A stretch of 64,000 bases of DNA from Roseiterribacter gracilis (GCA_018332375.1 BOPV01000001.1:434001-498000), one strand, 5' to 3'. Counted from the first letter of the stretch, positions 35,155 through 44,695 are shown. Numbers and translations: made by a program. Notes: generated by a model not told the origin, from the sequence alone.

Positions 35155-36108
35155 ATGGTAGCGAAAACCAGGACCGCTTCGGCCAAGATCGATGTCGATC
35201 TCAACGCCGTCATTGTGGCGGTCGCCGAGACCGAGGTCCGTCCGCTGATCCTGACCCGGCCCGTCGACGGACCCGCCACCTTGCCGTCCGGCCCGCTCGA
35301 TCCCGCCGCACATCGCAAGATGGAGCGCAATCTGCGCGACTGGGTCACCGAGCAGACTGGGCTCGGGCTGGGCTATGTCGAACAGCTCTACACGTTCGGC
35401 GATGGCGGTCGCGATCCGCGCCTCGATCAGGACGGGCATCGCCAAGTCTCGATCTGCTATCTCGCGCTGACACGCAGCGACGCCGAAGACGGCATGCGCT
35501 GGCGCGACTGGTACGACTTTCTGCCGTGGGAAGATTGGCGCAGCGGACGACCGGCTGTGCTCGACGAGATTCTGCCGTTCCTGTCGGCCTGGCGCGACAA
35601 GGCGCAGGATGCTGAACAGTTGAAGACGCGCGCAGCGCGCATCCAGCTATTGTTCGGCGTCGGGCAAGCGGGATGGGATTCGGAACGCACGCTCGAACGC
35701 TACGAGCTGCTGTGGGAAGCGGGGCTGGTCGAAGAGGCGCGCTGGCGTGCGGATAAGCCGCCGCGCGCACCGACCATCGGCGAAGCCATGGCGCTCGATC
35801 ATCGGCGCGTGCTGGCGACCGCGATTTCGCGTCTGCGCGGCAAGCTGAAATACCGCCCGGTCGTATTCGAGCTGGTGCCGCCGACCTTCACTTTGGGACA
35901 GCTGCAGCGAACCATTGAAGCTCTGTCAGGCGTGCGGCTGCATACGCAGAATTTTCGCCGGCTGGTGGAGAAGGGCGGGCTGGTTGAGGCGGCCGGTGGT
36001 CCGGCCGCATCGACGCGTGGACGCCCGGCCGAACGATTCCGCTTCCGCACGCAGGTGCTGTTGGAACGACCGGCACCCGGCGTCGGGCTGCCCGAGATCC
36101 GTTCGTAG
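35155..36108 (+). CDS. nadQ: NadQ-like Nudix/winged-helix regulator of NAD biosynthesis
   Basis: The 317-residue protein has an N-terminal Nudix-like domain and, near residues 215-285, a winged helix of the NrtR/NadQ type: VFELVPPTFTLGQLQRTIEAL then RLHTQNFRRLVEKGGLVEAAG. NadQ proteins repress NAD synthesis genes in alphaproteobacteria. The nadABC operon lies 3.3 kb downstream behind a 15-bp palindrome, which fits. The Nudix box residues for hydrolysis are not evident, as in regulators that only sense ligand. ATG 35155 is chosen over GTG 35146. The name is inferred from domain layout and context. Confidence 0.78.
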   Translation: MVAKTRTASAKIDVDLNAVIVAVAETEVRPLILTRPVDGPATLPSGPLDPAAHRKMERNLRDWVTEQTGLGLGYVEQLYTFGDGGRDPRLDQDGHRQVSICYLALTRSDAEDGMRWRDWYDFLPWEDWRSGRPAVLDEILPFLSAWRDKAQDAEQLKTRAARIQLLFGVGQAGWDSERTLERYELLWEAGLVEEARWRADKPPRAPTIGEAMALDHRRVLATAISRLRGKLKYRPVVFELVPPTFTLGQLQRTIEALSGVRLHTQNFRRLVEKGGLVEAAGGPAASTRGRPAERFRFRTQVLLERPAPGVGLPEIRS

Positions 36109-36213
36109 AGGTTGCATCGGCCGGCCTCGGCTGCCACAAGGCCGCGCCTCTATCTTTCCCCGCAACGCACGAGGGCCCCGAACGTGCGGAAACCAACCGA
36201 CATCGTGAGCTGA

Positions 36214-38001
36214 ATGGCGTTGCCGGATCCGCGCAACGCCTGGCGTGCGCCCACCATTACGCTGGGCTGGCCCGAACGGCTGCGTCTCAATTTGTGGGAC
36301 GTGCCGGCGTTCGCGCTCGTGCTGGGTGCGCTGATCCTGCTCACGATCGGCGGCGCGGGCATGTCGACGCCGTACGACATCGGCGATCCGCTCGACGTCA
36401 CGCTCGATCCGCATGTCCTGCCGTATTACGCGCTGCGCTCGGTGCTGCGCATGTTCGCCGCGTTGGCGTTGTCGATCTCGTTCAGCTTTATCGTTGCGAT
36501 TGCAGCGGCGCGGTCGCGTCGCGCCGAGAAGCTGATCGTGCCGATGCTCGACGTGCTGCAATCGGTGCCGGTCCTGTCATTCCTGACCATCACCGTCACC
36601 GGCTTCATCGCGCTGTTTCCGGGATCGCTGCTGGGCGTCGAATGCGCGTCGATTTTTGCGGTGTTCACCAGCCAGGCTTGGAACATCGCCTTCTCGCTCT
36701 ACCAATCCTTCATCACCGTGCCGAAAGAGCTGCGCGAAGCTGCGCGCACCTTGCATCTCGGTGCGTGGAAAAGTTTCTGGCGTCTCGACGTTCCGTTCGC
36801 GATGCCAGGGCTGATCTGGAACATGATGGCGTCGATGTCGGGCGGCTGGTTCTTCGTCGTCGCGTCGGAAGCGATCACCGTGTCGGACCAGACGATCCTG
36901 CTGCCCGGCATCGGCAGCTACATCTCGGTTGCGATCCAGCAAAAAGATCTCGGCGCCATCGCCTGGGCGATCGGCGTCATGTTCGTGGTCATTCTCGCTT
37001 ACGACCAGCTGCTGTTCCGCCCGCTGCTGGCCTGGGCCGAGAAGTTCAAACCCGAAGGTGCGACGCCCGACATTCTCGAGCGCCCGTGGTTTCTCACCAT
37101 GCTGCAGAAAGCGCGCCTGGCCGAAGCCGTACGCGCAGTTGCATCGTGGATCTATCGCGGATCGAGCCGCAGCCTGCGCACAGTGCGCGCGTTGGTGCCG
37201 TTGCGCGCGCAACCGCAATTCCCGCCCGAAGCCAATACGAGCCACGATCGTCGATCGATTTGGGTCGATCGCGGCTGGGACGCGTTGCTGTTGCTGGGCG
37301 CGCTCGCCATTGCGCTCAAGATCGGCGAGTTCGTGCGCGAATCCGTGCCCGGCGACGAGATCGTGCAGGTCTTTTTCTACGGCGCGCTGACTGCGCTGCG
37401 CGTGTTCGTGCTGGTCGCGATCGCCAGCGTCGTGTGGGTGCCGATCGGTGTCTATATCGGCCTGCGGCCAGCCTGGGCGCGGCGCGCGCAACCGATCTTT
37501 CAATTCCTCGCGGCGTTTCCGGCCAATCTGTTTTATCCGATCGCGGTCGCGGGCATCGTCTATTTCCATCTGAATGACGAGATCTGGCTGTCGCCGCTGA
37601 TGGTCCTCGGCACGCAATGGTACATCGCGTTCAACGTGATCGGTGGCGCGTCGGCACTGCCGCGCGATTTGCAACTGGTCGCCGACAATCTGCATCTGCC
37701 GCGTTGGCTGTGGTGGCGGAAATTCATCATTCCCGGAATTCTGCCGGCCTATGTCACCGGTGCAGTCACCGCGGCGGGCGGCGCGTGGAATGCAGCGATC
37801 GTCAGCGAGATCGTGACCTGGGGCGACATTGAATTGTCGGCGACCGGCATCGGCGCCTATATCGGCAAAGCCAGCCACGCCGGCGATTTTCCGCGCCTGT
37901 GGTTGGGCACCGCCGTGCTGTGTGTCTATGTGATCGTGTTCAACCGGACTGTCTGGCGGCGCCTCTACGAATACGCTGCCGAACGCTCGCGCCTGGACTA
38001 G
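36214..38001 (+). CDS. fused two-domain ABC permease, nitrate/sulfonate/taurine (NitT/TauT) type
   Basis: The 595-residue membrane protein is two permease domains in one chain. Each half has a coupling loop: ELREAARTLHLGAWKSFWRLDVPFA in the first and LQLVADNLHLPRWLWWRKFIIPG in the second, separated by a basic cytoplasmic linker around residues 290-350. Fused permeases of this kind pair with an ATPase carrying an AAA-associated C-terminal domain, as encoded 13 bp downstream. No substrate-binding protein gene is adjacent. Substrate unknown. Confidence 0.88.
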   Translation: MALPDPRNAWRAPTITLGWPERLRLNLWDVPAFALVLGALILLTIGGAGMSTPYDIGDPLDVTLDPHVLPYYALRSVLRMFAALALSISFSFIVAIAAARSRRAEKLIVPMLDVLQSVPVLSFLTITVTGFIALFPGSLLGVECASIFAVFTSQAWNIAFSLYQSFITVPKELREAARTLHLGAWKSFWRLDVPFAMPGLIWNMMASMSGGWFFVVASEAITVSDQTILLPGIGSYISVAIQQKDLGAIAWAIGVMFVVILAYDQLLFRPLLAWAEKFKPEGATPDILERPWFLTMLQKARLAEAVRAVASWIYRGSSRSLRTVRALVPLRAQPQFPPEANTSHDRRSIWVDRGWDALLLLGALAIALKIGEFVRESVPGDEIVQVFFYGALTALRVFVLVAIASVVWVPIGVYIGLRPAWARRAQPIFQFLAAFPANLFYPIAVAGIVYFHLNDEIWLSPLMVLGTQWYIAFNVIGGASALPRDLQLVADNLHLPRWLWWRKFIIPGILPAYVTGAVTAAGGAWNAAIVSEIVTWGDIELSATGIGAYIGKASHAGDFPRLWLGTAVLCVYVIVFNRTVWRRLYEYAAERSRLD

Positions 38002-38014
38002 AGGAAGCAACGCG

Positions 38015-39319
38015 ATGCCGAACGAAGATGTGCTGATCCAAACGCAGGGCCTGGCGAAAAGCTATGTCACCGCCGATGGATCCGAGCGGCAGGTGCTGGA
38101 AGATATCGACTTCACCTTGCGTGCGGGCGAGATCGTCGCCGTGTTGGGCAAGTCGGGTGCGGGCAAGTCGACCTTCCTGCGTCTGGTTGCGGGCCTGTCG
38201 AAGCCGAGCGGCGGCGAAGTCACCTATATGGGCAGCAAGGTCACCGGCCCGGTGCGCGGCGCCGGCATGGTGTTTCAAAGCTTCGCGCTGTTTCCGTGGC
38301 TGACCGTGCTGGGCAATGTTGAACTCGGTCTCGAAGCGCAGAATGTCGGCAAGGCTGAACGGCGCAAACGCGCGCTGGCCGCGATCGATCTGATCGGACT
38401 CGACGGCTATGAAAGCGCCTATCCGAAAGAGCTTTCGGGCGGCATGCGCCAGCGCGTCGGCTTTGCGCGCGCGCTGGTCACCAATCCCGACGTTTTGTTG
38501 CTCGACGAACCGTTCAGCGCGCTCGACGTGCTGACGGCGGAAACGCTGCGCGGCGACATGGTCGATTTGTGGCTCGACCAAAAGATCCCGACGCGGTCGA
38601 TCTTGCTGGTTAGCCACAATATCGAAGAAGCGGTCGAGATGGCCGATCGCATCGTCGTGTTTACCTCGGATCCTGGTCGCATTCGCGCGCAGATTCATAT
38701 TCCGCTGCCGCGTCCGCGCGACTGGAACTCAGCCGGATTTCGCCAAGCGGTCGACCAAGTCTACACCTTGCTGACCACGACGATCGGCGGCGGCGGCAAG
38801 CGCGGCATGCGCGGCGATCAGTTGGAATTCGGTTCACGCCTGCCTGAAGCACCGACGCAGCAAGTTGCAGCGCTGATCGACACGCTGATGGAAGAGAAGT
38901 TCCGCGGCCGCGCCGACTTGCCCGAACTGGCCGACTATCAAAACCTGTCGGCCGACGATCTCTTCCCGCTGATCGACGCGATGCAGTTGCTGGGTTTCGC
39001 ACGTGTCGGCGGCGGCGACATCGAATTGACCGCGGTGGGCAAGACCTTCAGCGACGCCGAGATCGACGATCGCAAGCGCATGTTCAAAGAAGCGCTGCTG
39101 CTCAACGTTCCGCTGGCGGCACATATCGACAAGGTGCTGCGCGAACGCCCCAACCACAAAGCGCCGGCGGCGCGTTTCCTGCGCGAACTCGAAGACCATC
39201 TGTCGGAAGAAGAGGCCGAGCGCACCTTGGACCGGCTGATCAACTGGGGCCGCTACGCCGAGCTGTTTGCCTACGACTACGACACCGAGACGTTCCGCTA
39301 CGAGACCGAGGACGCGTAG
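38015..39319 (+). CDS. NitT/TauT-type ABC ATPase with AAA-associated C-terminal domain
   Basis: The 434-residue protein has an ABC ATPase domain (Walker A GKSGAGKST, signature LSGGMRQRVGFARAL, Walker B LLLDEPFSALD) to about residue 250 and a C-terminal domain of about 150 residues rich in charged helices, the AAA-associated domain. GAGGAAG precedes the ATG. It forms an operon with the fused permease. A short stem-loop follows the stop. Confidence 0.9.
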   Translation: MPNEDVLIQTQGLAKSYVTADGSERQVLEDIDFTLRAGEIVAVLGKSGAGKSTFLRLVAGLSKPSGGEVTYMGSKVTGPVRGAGMVFQSFALFPWLTVLGNVELGLEAQNVGKAERRKRALAAIDLIGLDGYESAYPKELSGGMRQRVGFARALVTNPDVLLLDEPFSALDVLTAETLRGDMVDLWLDQKIPTRSILLVSHNIEEAVEMADRIVVFTSDPGRIRAQIHIPLPRPRDWNSAGFRQAVDQVYTLLTTTIGGGGKRGMRGDQLEFGSRLPEAPTQQVAALIDTLMEEKFRGRADLPELADYQNLSADDLFPLIDAMQLLGFARVGGGDIELTAVGKTFSDAEIDDRKRMFKEALLLNVPLAAHIDKVLRERPNHKAPAARFLRELEDHLSEEEAERTLDRLINWGRYAELFAYDYDTETFRYETEDA

Positions 39320-39322
39320 CCC

Positions 39323-39342
39323 CGCAGGAATCCTGCGATTTT
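39323..39342 (+). terminator. weak stem-loop terminator candidate
   Basis: CGCAG (39323-39327) pairs with CTGCG (39333-39337) around a 5-base loop, with two more possible closing pairs, followed by ATTTT. It lies 4 bp after the ATPase stop. The stem is short, so termination would be partial at best. Confidence 0.45.
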
Positions 39343-39381
39343 GACTTGTTACAGATCGGCGGGTTGACTTCCGGCAGCTAA

Positions 39382-39396
39382 TGCTCAATTTGAGCA
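39382..39396. promoter_or_regulatory. palindromic operator candidate upstream of nadA (NadQ site?)
   Basis: TGCTCAATTTGAGCA is a perfect inverted repeat with 7-bp arms around one central base, 38 bp before the nadA start. A TTGACT at 39364-39369 could be the -35 box, placing the palindrome over the -10 region, as expected for repression. The NadQ-like regulator is encoded upstream in the same direction. Binding by NadQ is inferred. Confidence 0.6.
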
Positions 39397-39433
39397 CAAG
39401 TCCGGGGGTGGCCCCGGCGCACGCGAGTTTCCC

Positions 39434-40465
39434 ATGGCACAGCCTCTGCGCGCCGTTGGTCAGTCTGACCTCGCTTTCACGCCTGAGATCGCGCTTGCGA
39501 CCCAGCCGCTCTACGAGCGCGTCAAACGCGTCATCCCCGCGATCGAATGGCCGGCGCACGCGCCGCTGATCCACCGGATCAACCAGCTCAAGCGCGAAAA
39601 GAACGCGGTCATTCTGGCGCACAATTATCAGACGCCGGAAATCTTCCACTGCGTTGCCGACGTTGTCGGTGACTCGTTGGCGCTGGCTGCGAAAGCGGTC
39701 GACACGACGGGCGACGTCATCGTGATGGCGGGCGTGCACTTCATGGCCGAAACCGCGAAGCTGCTGAATCCGTCCAAACGCGTGTTGATCCCCGACAGCC
39801 GCGCCGGTTGTTCGCTGGCCGAGTCGATCACGCCCAACGACGTGCGCTTGCTGCGCCAGAAATATCCGGGCGTGCCGGTGATCGCTTACGTCAATACCTC
39901 GGCTGCGGTGAAAGCCGAAGTCGATATCTGCTGCACGTCCGGCAATGTCGTCGAAGTGATCGAAAGCCTTGGCGTGCCGCGCGTCATCTGTTTGCCGGAC
40001 GAATATCTGGCGCAGTGGGCGCAGACCCAGACCAAGGTCGAGATCATCGCCTGGAAAGGGCACTGCGAAGTGCACGAGCGCTTCACTGCAGCCGAGATCC
40101 GCAGCTTCCGCGCCGCCAATCCCGGCGTGACGGTGCTGGCGCATCCCGAATGCCCGCCCGAGGTCATCGCCGAAGCCGACTTCACCGGCTCGACTGCGGG
40201 CATGTCGAACTATGTCGGCCGCGAGAAGCCGGCCAAGGTGCTTCTCGTCACCGAATGTTCGATGAGCGACAACGTCGCCGCCAACCATCCGGCGACCGAG
40301 TTCGTGCGTCCGTGCAATCTGTGTCCGCACATGAAGCGCATTACGCTCGCCAACATTCTCGACGCGCTGGAAAACGATCGTATCGAAGTGACGATCGACG
40401 CGGATATCGCCGACCGCGCACGCGCCTCGGTCGAGCGCATGCTCGCCGTCAAACCAAGAAACTGA
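39434..40465 (+). CDS. nadA: quinolinate synthase A
   Basis: The 343-residue enzyme condenses iminoaspartate with dihydroxyacetone phosphate to quinolinate, using a 4Fe-4S cluster. Motifs seen: [33 protein letters not shown], an ICCTSGN segment, [14 protein letters not shown] and the C-terminal CNLCPHMK; these include the cluster-binding cysteines. It heads the nadA-nadB-nadC operon; the nadB GTG follows after one base. Regulation by a NadQ-type repressor at the 39382 palindrome is likely. Confidence 0.97.
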   Translation: MAQPLRAVGQSDLAFTPEIALATQPLYERVKRVIPAIEWPAHAPLIHRINQLKREKNAVILAHNYQTPEIFHCVADVVGDSLALAAKAVDTTGDVIVMAGVHFMAETAKLLNPSKRVLIPDSRAGCSLAESITPNDVRLLRQKYPGVPVIAYVNTSAAVKAEVDICCTSGNVVEVIESLGVPRVICLPDEYLAQWAQTQTKVEIIAWKGHCEVHERFTAAEIRSFRAANPGVTVLAHPECPPEVIAEADFTGSTAGMSNYVGREKPAKVLLVTECSMSDNVAANHPATEFVRPCNLCPHMKRITLANILDALENDRIEVTIDADIADRARASVERMLAVKPRN

Positions 40466-40466
40466 C

Positions 40467-41978
40467 GTGAACCCCGATCTACGCGCCGACCTGGTCGTGG
40501 TCGGCGCCGGCATCGCCGGACTGACGGCGGCGCTGGAAGCAGCACCGCGGCGCGTCTTGTTGCTGGCCTCGTCGCCACTGACCGAAGGTGCATCGAGCGC
40601 CTGGGCGCAGGGCGGCATCGCGGCTGCGATCGGCACCGACGATTCCGTCGCCGAACATCTCGCCGACACGCGCGCTGCAGGCGCGGGGCTGGTCGATGAC
40701 GACGCAGCACAAGCAGTGCTGGCGCGTGCGCCGGCTGCAATCGCAGCTTTGGTCGCACGCGGCGTCGTGTTCGACAAAGACGCGGATGGATCGCTGTCGC
40801 TGGGCCGCGAAGCCGCGCACGGTCGCCGCCGCATCGCGCATGTCGCCGGTGACTCGACCGGTCTCGCCGTGACGCGTGCCCTGGCCGATGCGGTTCGCCA
40901 GGCACCGCATATCGAATTGCTGCAAGCAGCCGCACGCGCATTGTTGGTCGAGAATGGCCGCGTCGTCGGCGTGCTGGTCGAACAGAGTGGACGCAGCATC
41001 GCGATTGCGGCGGGCGGCGTGCTGCTTGCGACCGGCGGCATCGGACAGTTGTACGACCGCACCACCAATCCGCTGGATGCGCGTGGCGACGGCCTTGCGC
41101 TGGCGGCGCGGGCAGGGGCCGAGCTGGTCGATCTCGAATTCGTGCAGTTCCATCCGACTGCGATCGACGTCGACGCCAATCCGCGTCCGCTTGCGACCGA
41201 AGCGCTGCGCGGCGAGGGGGCGACGTTGATCGATGCCGACGGGCATCGCTTCATGCCCGCGATCGATCCGGCTGCCGAGCTGGCGCCGCGCGACGTGGTT
41301 GCGCGTGCAATCTTCGCGCAGCAGCGCGCCTTTCTCGACGCACGCGCGATCGGCGATCGTTTTCCGGAGCGGTTTCCCACCGTGTTCAAGCTGTGCGCTG
41401 CGCACGGGATCGATCCGCGCGTGACACCGATCCCGGTTGCACCGGCGGCGCATTATCACATGGGCGGCATCGCCGCCGACGCGCGCGGCCGCACCTCGCT
41501 CAGCGGTCTGTGGGCTGCGGGCGAAGTCGCGTCGACCGGCATGCACGGCGCCAATCGTCTTGCGTCGAACTCGCTGCTCGAAGCCTTGGTCGCGGGCGGC
41601 ATCGCTGCAGCGGATATGTGCGCGTCGTCGGGCCCGGCACCGCTGTCGCTGCCCGATGCACCGCGCCTGATCGATCCGCTGCGCGACGCGGCGAGGATTG
41701 AGGCGTTGCGCACCTTGATGTTCAGCCTGGTCGGTGTCGTGCGCGACGCGACCGGCCTGACTGCGGCGCGCAAAGCATTCGCTGCGCAGATGGACGCGCC
41801 GGGCGAACTCGGCCGTCGCGCAACCGTGAGTTATCTGCTGGCGACCGCGGCGCTGGCACGCGAAGAAAGCCGCGGCGGCCATTTCCGTAGCGACTTTCCT
41901 GTCTCAAAAGAAGAATCCCGCACGCGCATTCGCTGGACGCTGGCGACTGCGTGCGCGCGCGAACGAGAAGCCGCATGA
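40467..41978 (+). CDS. nadB: L-aspartate oxidase
   Basis: The 503-residue flavoenzyme oxidises L-aspartate to iminoaspartate for NadA. It has the FAD motif VVGAGIAGLTAALEA, the EGASSAWAQGGIAAA segment, EFVQFHPTA, and the succinate-dehydrogenase-type signatures HYHMGGIAADARGRTSL and GLWAAGEVASTGMHG with NRLASNSLLEA. GTG 40467 is the start. Its TGA overlaps the nadC ATG (ATGA). Confidence 0.97.
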   Translation: MNPDLRADLVVVGAGIAGLTAALEAAPRRVLLLASSPLTEGASSAWAQGGIAAAIGTDDSVAEHLADTRAAGAGLVDDDAAQAVLARAPAAIAALVARGVVFDKDADGSLSLGREAAHGRRRIAHVAGDSTGLAVTRALADAVRQAPHIELLQAAARALLVENGRVVGVLVEQSGRSIAIAAGGVLLATGGIGQLYDRTTNPLDARGDGLALAARAGAELVDLEFVQFHPTAIDVDANPRPLATEALRGEGATLIDADGHRFMPAIDPAAELAPRDVVARAIFAQQRAFLDARAIGDRFPERFPTVFKLCAAHGIDPRVTPIPVAPAAHYHMGGIAADARGRTSLSGLWAAGEVASTGMHGANRLASNSLLEALVAGGIAAADMCASSGPAPLSLPDAPRLIDPLRDAARIEALRTLMFSLVGVVRDATGLTAARKAFAAQMDAPGELGRRATVSYLLATAALAREESRGGHFRSDFPVSKEESRTRIRWTLATACAREREAA

Positions 41979-42832
41979 GCACCGACCGTCCCAAACTGCC
42001 GCAGATCGAGATCGAACGTTTGGTGCGCATCGCACTGGAAGAGGATCTTGGCATGGCCGGCGATCTCACAAGCGACGCCGCGATCGACGCCAACGCGCTG
42101 GCGCGCGCCGCTTTCGTCGCGCGCGGCGACGGTATTCTGGCCGGTATCGAATTCGCGCGCGAAGCGGTCCGGCAGCTCGATCCAGGCGCGCAGTTTGACG
42201 TGCGCATCGTCGACGGCACCGCGATCAAGCGCGGCGACGTGGTGGCCGAGGTGCAGGGCAATGCCCGCGCGCTGCTGGCGGCCGAACGCAACGCGCTGAA
42301 CTTTCTGACCCATCTATCTGGCGTCGCGACCCTGACGCGCCGCTATGTCGACGCGGTTGCGGGCACCAAGGCGCATATTGCGGCGACGCGCAAAACCTTG
42401 CCGGGCCTGCGCAGCGCGCAGAAATGGGCGGTCCGGATCGGCGGCGGCGAACCGCATCGCTACGGCCTGTTCGACGCGGTGCTGCTCAAAGACAACCATC
42501 TCGCCGCAAGTGGTTCGATCACCAAAGCGATCGCACGTGCGCGCGCCTATGCGGGCCACATGGCCAAAGTTGCGTGCGAAGTTGATCGCCTGGATCAGCT
42601 CGACGAAGCGCTAGCGGCAGGCGTCGATTCCGTGCTGCTCGATAATATGGATCCGCCGACCTTGGCTGAAGCGGTCAAGCGCACGGCTGGCCGCGCAATC
42701 ACCGAAGCGTCCGGCGGCGTGTCGCTCGACACAGTACGCGCGATTGCCGAGGCGGGCGTCGACGTGATCTCGATCGGCCGCATCACGCACAGCGCTCCAG
42801 TGCTGGATCTCGCGCTGGATTGGCGCGAATGA
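41975..42832 (+). CDS. nadC: nicotinate-nucleotide diphosphorylase (carboxylating)
   Basis: The 285-residue enzyme converts quinolinate and PRPP to nicotinate mononucleotide. Family motifs are ERNALNFLTHLSGVATLT, the basic TRKTLPGLR loop, KWAVRIGGGEPHRYGL, LLKDNHLA and EASGGVSLDTVRAIA. It completes the aspartate route to NAD encoded by nadABC. The start at ATG 41975 overlaps nadB; an in-frame ATG 24 bases earlier lies inside nadB. Its stop overlaps the next small gene. Confidence 0.97.
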   Translation: MSTDRPKLPQIEIERLVRIALEEDLGMAGDLTSDAAIDANALARAAFVARGDGILAGIEFAREAVRQLDPGAQFDVRIVDGTAIKRGDVVAEVQGNARALLAAERNALNFLTHLSGVATLTRRYVDAVAGTKAHIAATRKTLPGLRSAQKWAVRIGGGEPHRYGLFDAVLLKDNHLAASGSITKAIARARAYAGHMAKVACEVDRLDQLDEALAAGVDSVLLDNMDPPTLAEAVKRTAGRAITEASGGVSLDTVRAIAEAGVDVISIGRITHSAPVLDLALDWRE

Positions 42833-43326
42833 ATGAAGGCGATCACGGTGACGGGACTTGGCTGCGCAAACTCCTAGACGTCTGGCCTGACGAGATTGGG
42901 TTTCAACTTCGCCAGAATCCTTCGTTCAACATCTACAGCGCTTTTATGGAGCTGAAATGGATGTTGGACATCGCGATCAAGAAGAATGACGTCGCGCAGA
43001 TCGACCAAATCATGGCGTATGCCAATTGGTGTGCGAACCAGAAGGCAAGGGCGCTCCGCAACGCGGCCGGCGTTTCATTTTTTGAAGACATCGTTACGTG
43101 TGATCGTGCCGCTTGGCCGATGCTGTTTGCGCGCATCGATCCACAAGTCATTTGCGACGTGTATAGTTTACTCGAATGGCGGCTGAGCAAGGCGCCGCCG
43201 GACCAAATGGTCGAAGTCGAACGGCTGACGCGAGCCGCACGCGAAGGTCGCAAATTTAGCCGCTACGATCCAAGGAACTGGCCGCAGCGCGCGATCCGCG
43301 GCACCGACGACTTTCCCGACGATTAA
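42829..43326 (+). CDS. small protein of unknown function coupled to nadC
   Basis: I do not recognise this 165-residue protein with confidence. It is acidic at both ends, mostly helical, has no signal peptide, and includes FMELKWMLDIAIKKND and DPQVICDVYSLLEWRLSKAP. The layout resembles small DUF7674-type or immunity-like proteins, a weak match. Its base composition is visibly less GC-rich than its neighbours, a sign of recent acquisition. The start overlaps the nadC stop (ATGA), so it would be co-translated, and its stop overlaps the convergent imelysin stop. Confidence 0.68.
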   Translation: MNEGDHGDGTWLRKLLDVWPDEIGFQLRQNPSFNIYSAFMELKWMLDIAIKKNDVAQIDQIMAYANWCANQKARALRNAAGVSFFEDIVTCDRAAWPMLFARIDPQVICDVYSLLEWRLSKAPPDQMVEVERLTRAAREGRKFSRYDPRNWPQRAIRGTDDFPDD

Positions 43327-44570
43327 GGCGCCGTCGTCGCCTCGACCTGCACGGTTGCGCCCAGGCGTGTGCCGGCCTCACGCAGCGTCGTACCCAGCGC
43401 GCGCAACGCGGTGATGGCGGCTTCGGCTTTCTGGCGCATCGCGGAATCGACAGGCGCGGTGATGGTGCGGTCGAACGGGACTTCGATTGCGGCGACTGCG
43501 TTCTCGGCCCGGTGCAAGGTCGCGGTCACGCGCGCGGCCAAAGCCGGATCGACGCGCGCGACGAGCTGGTCAAAACCGGCACGCTGCGTGCCCGTCGGTG
43601 CTTCACCCGTCCACACGGCGCGGATGCCGCGCAGCGCGAAGCTGATGTCGCGGTCGCTCGTGTCCGACGCGTCCGAGGACTCATCGCGCTGGTCGCCGCT
43701 ATCGAGCGGCGTCGCAATCGCACGGCCCGCGATCTCGGCGTAGGCGGTGCGCGCCAGACCGGTCAGCGTGTTGCTCAACGCTTCGCGCTGGCTCAGCAGC
43801 AGGAAGCGCGCTGTGTAGCTCTGCTTGGCTTTGGCGTCCCACGCAGCTGCGACCGCTTTCAGGTCGTCGACCAGCTGATCGGTTGCGAGCTTCAAATAGG
43901 CGCGACGGCGATCGTTGTTGACCTGGCCGGCAAGGAAGTCGGTGTAGGCGCGCTGGCCCGGCGCATAGGGCGCCATGTCCTGGCCCCACAGCAGAAACTC
44001 GACCGCGTGCCAGCCCAGCACCGCACCGCTGCGGCCTTCGGCGAGCGAGCGCTTGATCAGCTCGTCGCGGGTCAGCGCGACTTTGGTGTCGTTGATCAGG
44101 CCGGCGGTCGGATTGGCTTCGACATAATCGATGCTGGAATCGTCGATCGGCCAGGCGTCGATGCGGCGAGCCGGCGAGCCGGCCTTGGCGTCGACGACAT
44201 CGACCGGGCCCTGGGCAAAGCGGAAGGCGAGGGTGCGCAGCCAGGACGGGCGCGCATTGACCCAGATCGCGCGCGCTTCGTTCAGCGCCGCGTCGCTGGG
44301 CGTCTTGAGGAACTCGTCGACTGCACGCTTCAGCCGTTCCGATTCCGTCGCTGCCTGGGCGTAGCTCTCAGCCGCAAGCTGCGCATAGGCGGCGAGTTGC
44401 GGTTTGGCGTCGAAGCTGACTGGCTTGGCAGCAGCCGGCGCGGCCTTGGTCGCTTTGGTTGTCTTGGCAGTCTTGGTCGCGGCCTGCTGGGCAACAGCAG
44501 GAACGGCAAAGGCAGAGATGGCGAGGGCGACAAGCCCGACTTGGATCGCGAACGAACGACGGCGGTGCAT
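43323..44570 (-). CDS. imelysin family protein (peptidase M75-like, iron-associated)
   Basis: The 415-residue precursor has a signal peptide (cleavage expected after AVA-QQ near residue 28), a lysine/alanine/threonine-rich linker, then an imelysin domain with the GxHxxE motif in GWHAVEFLLWGQD. Imelysins (IrpA/ICMP family) are periplasmic or outer-membrane proteins linked to iron uptake; peptidase activity is doubtful. DDSSIDYVEANP and LRGIRAVWTGEAP are family segments. It is convergent with the small nadC-linked gene. No iron-uptake genes are adjacent. Confidence 0.88.
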   Translation of the reverse strand: MHRRRSFAIQVGLVALAISAFAVPAVAQQAATKTAKTTKATKAAPAAAKPVSFDAKPQLAAYAQLAAESYAQAATESERLKRAVDEFLKTPSDAALNEARAIWVNARPSWLRTLAFRFAQGPVDVVDAKAGSPARRIDAWPIDDSSIDYVEANPTAGLINDTKVALTRDELIKRSLAEGRSGAVLGWHAVEFLLWGQDMAPYAPGQRAYTDFLAGQVNNDRRRAYLKLATDQLVDDLKAVAAAWDAKAKQSYTARFLLLSQREALSNTLTGLARTAYAEIAGRAIATPLDSGDQRDESSDASDTSDRDISFALRGIRAVWTGEAPTGTQRAGFDQLVARVDPALAARVTATLHRAENAVAAIEVPFDRTITAPVDSAMRQKAEAAITALRALGTTLREAGTRLGATVQVEATTAP

Positions 44571-44637
44571 ACGGACGATCCAGAACCTTCTTTGGAGAAT
44601 CCCCGGCGCTGAACGGCCGGTTGGGCGCCGATGCCTA

Positions 44638-44682
44638 GCGCGTTTTTCTGCGGATTGGGAACCAGTCCGCAGAAAAACGCGC
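44638..44682. repeat. long perfect inverted repeat (21-bp hairpin)
   Basis: GCGCGTTTTTCTGCGGA (44638-44654) is exactly complementary to TCCGCAGAAAAACGCGC (44666-44682). The inner bases TTGG and CCAG extend the stem around a GAA loop. There is no following T-run on either side, so it is not a simple terminator, although the A- and T-tracts within the arms are unusual. Confidence 0.85.
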
Positions 44683-44695
44683 CAACAAAAGCCGA

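Noticed and set aside
38834..41389. Very long open frame on the minus strand across the ABC ATPase, nadA and nadB genes
   Set aside because: It crosses three well-supported genes, is Ser/Arg/Ala-rich without any fold signal, and is a shadow of high GC3.
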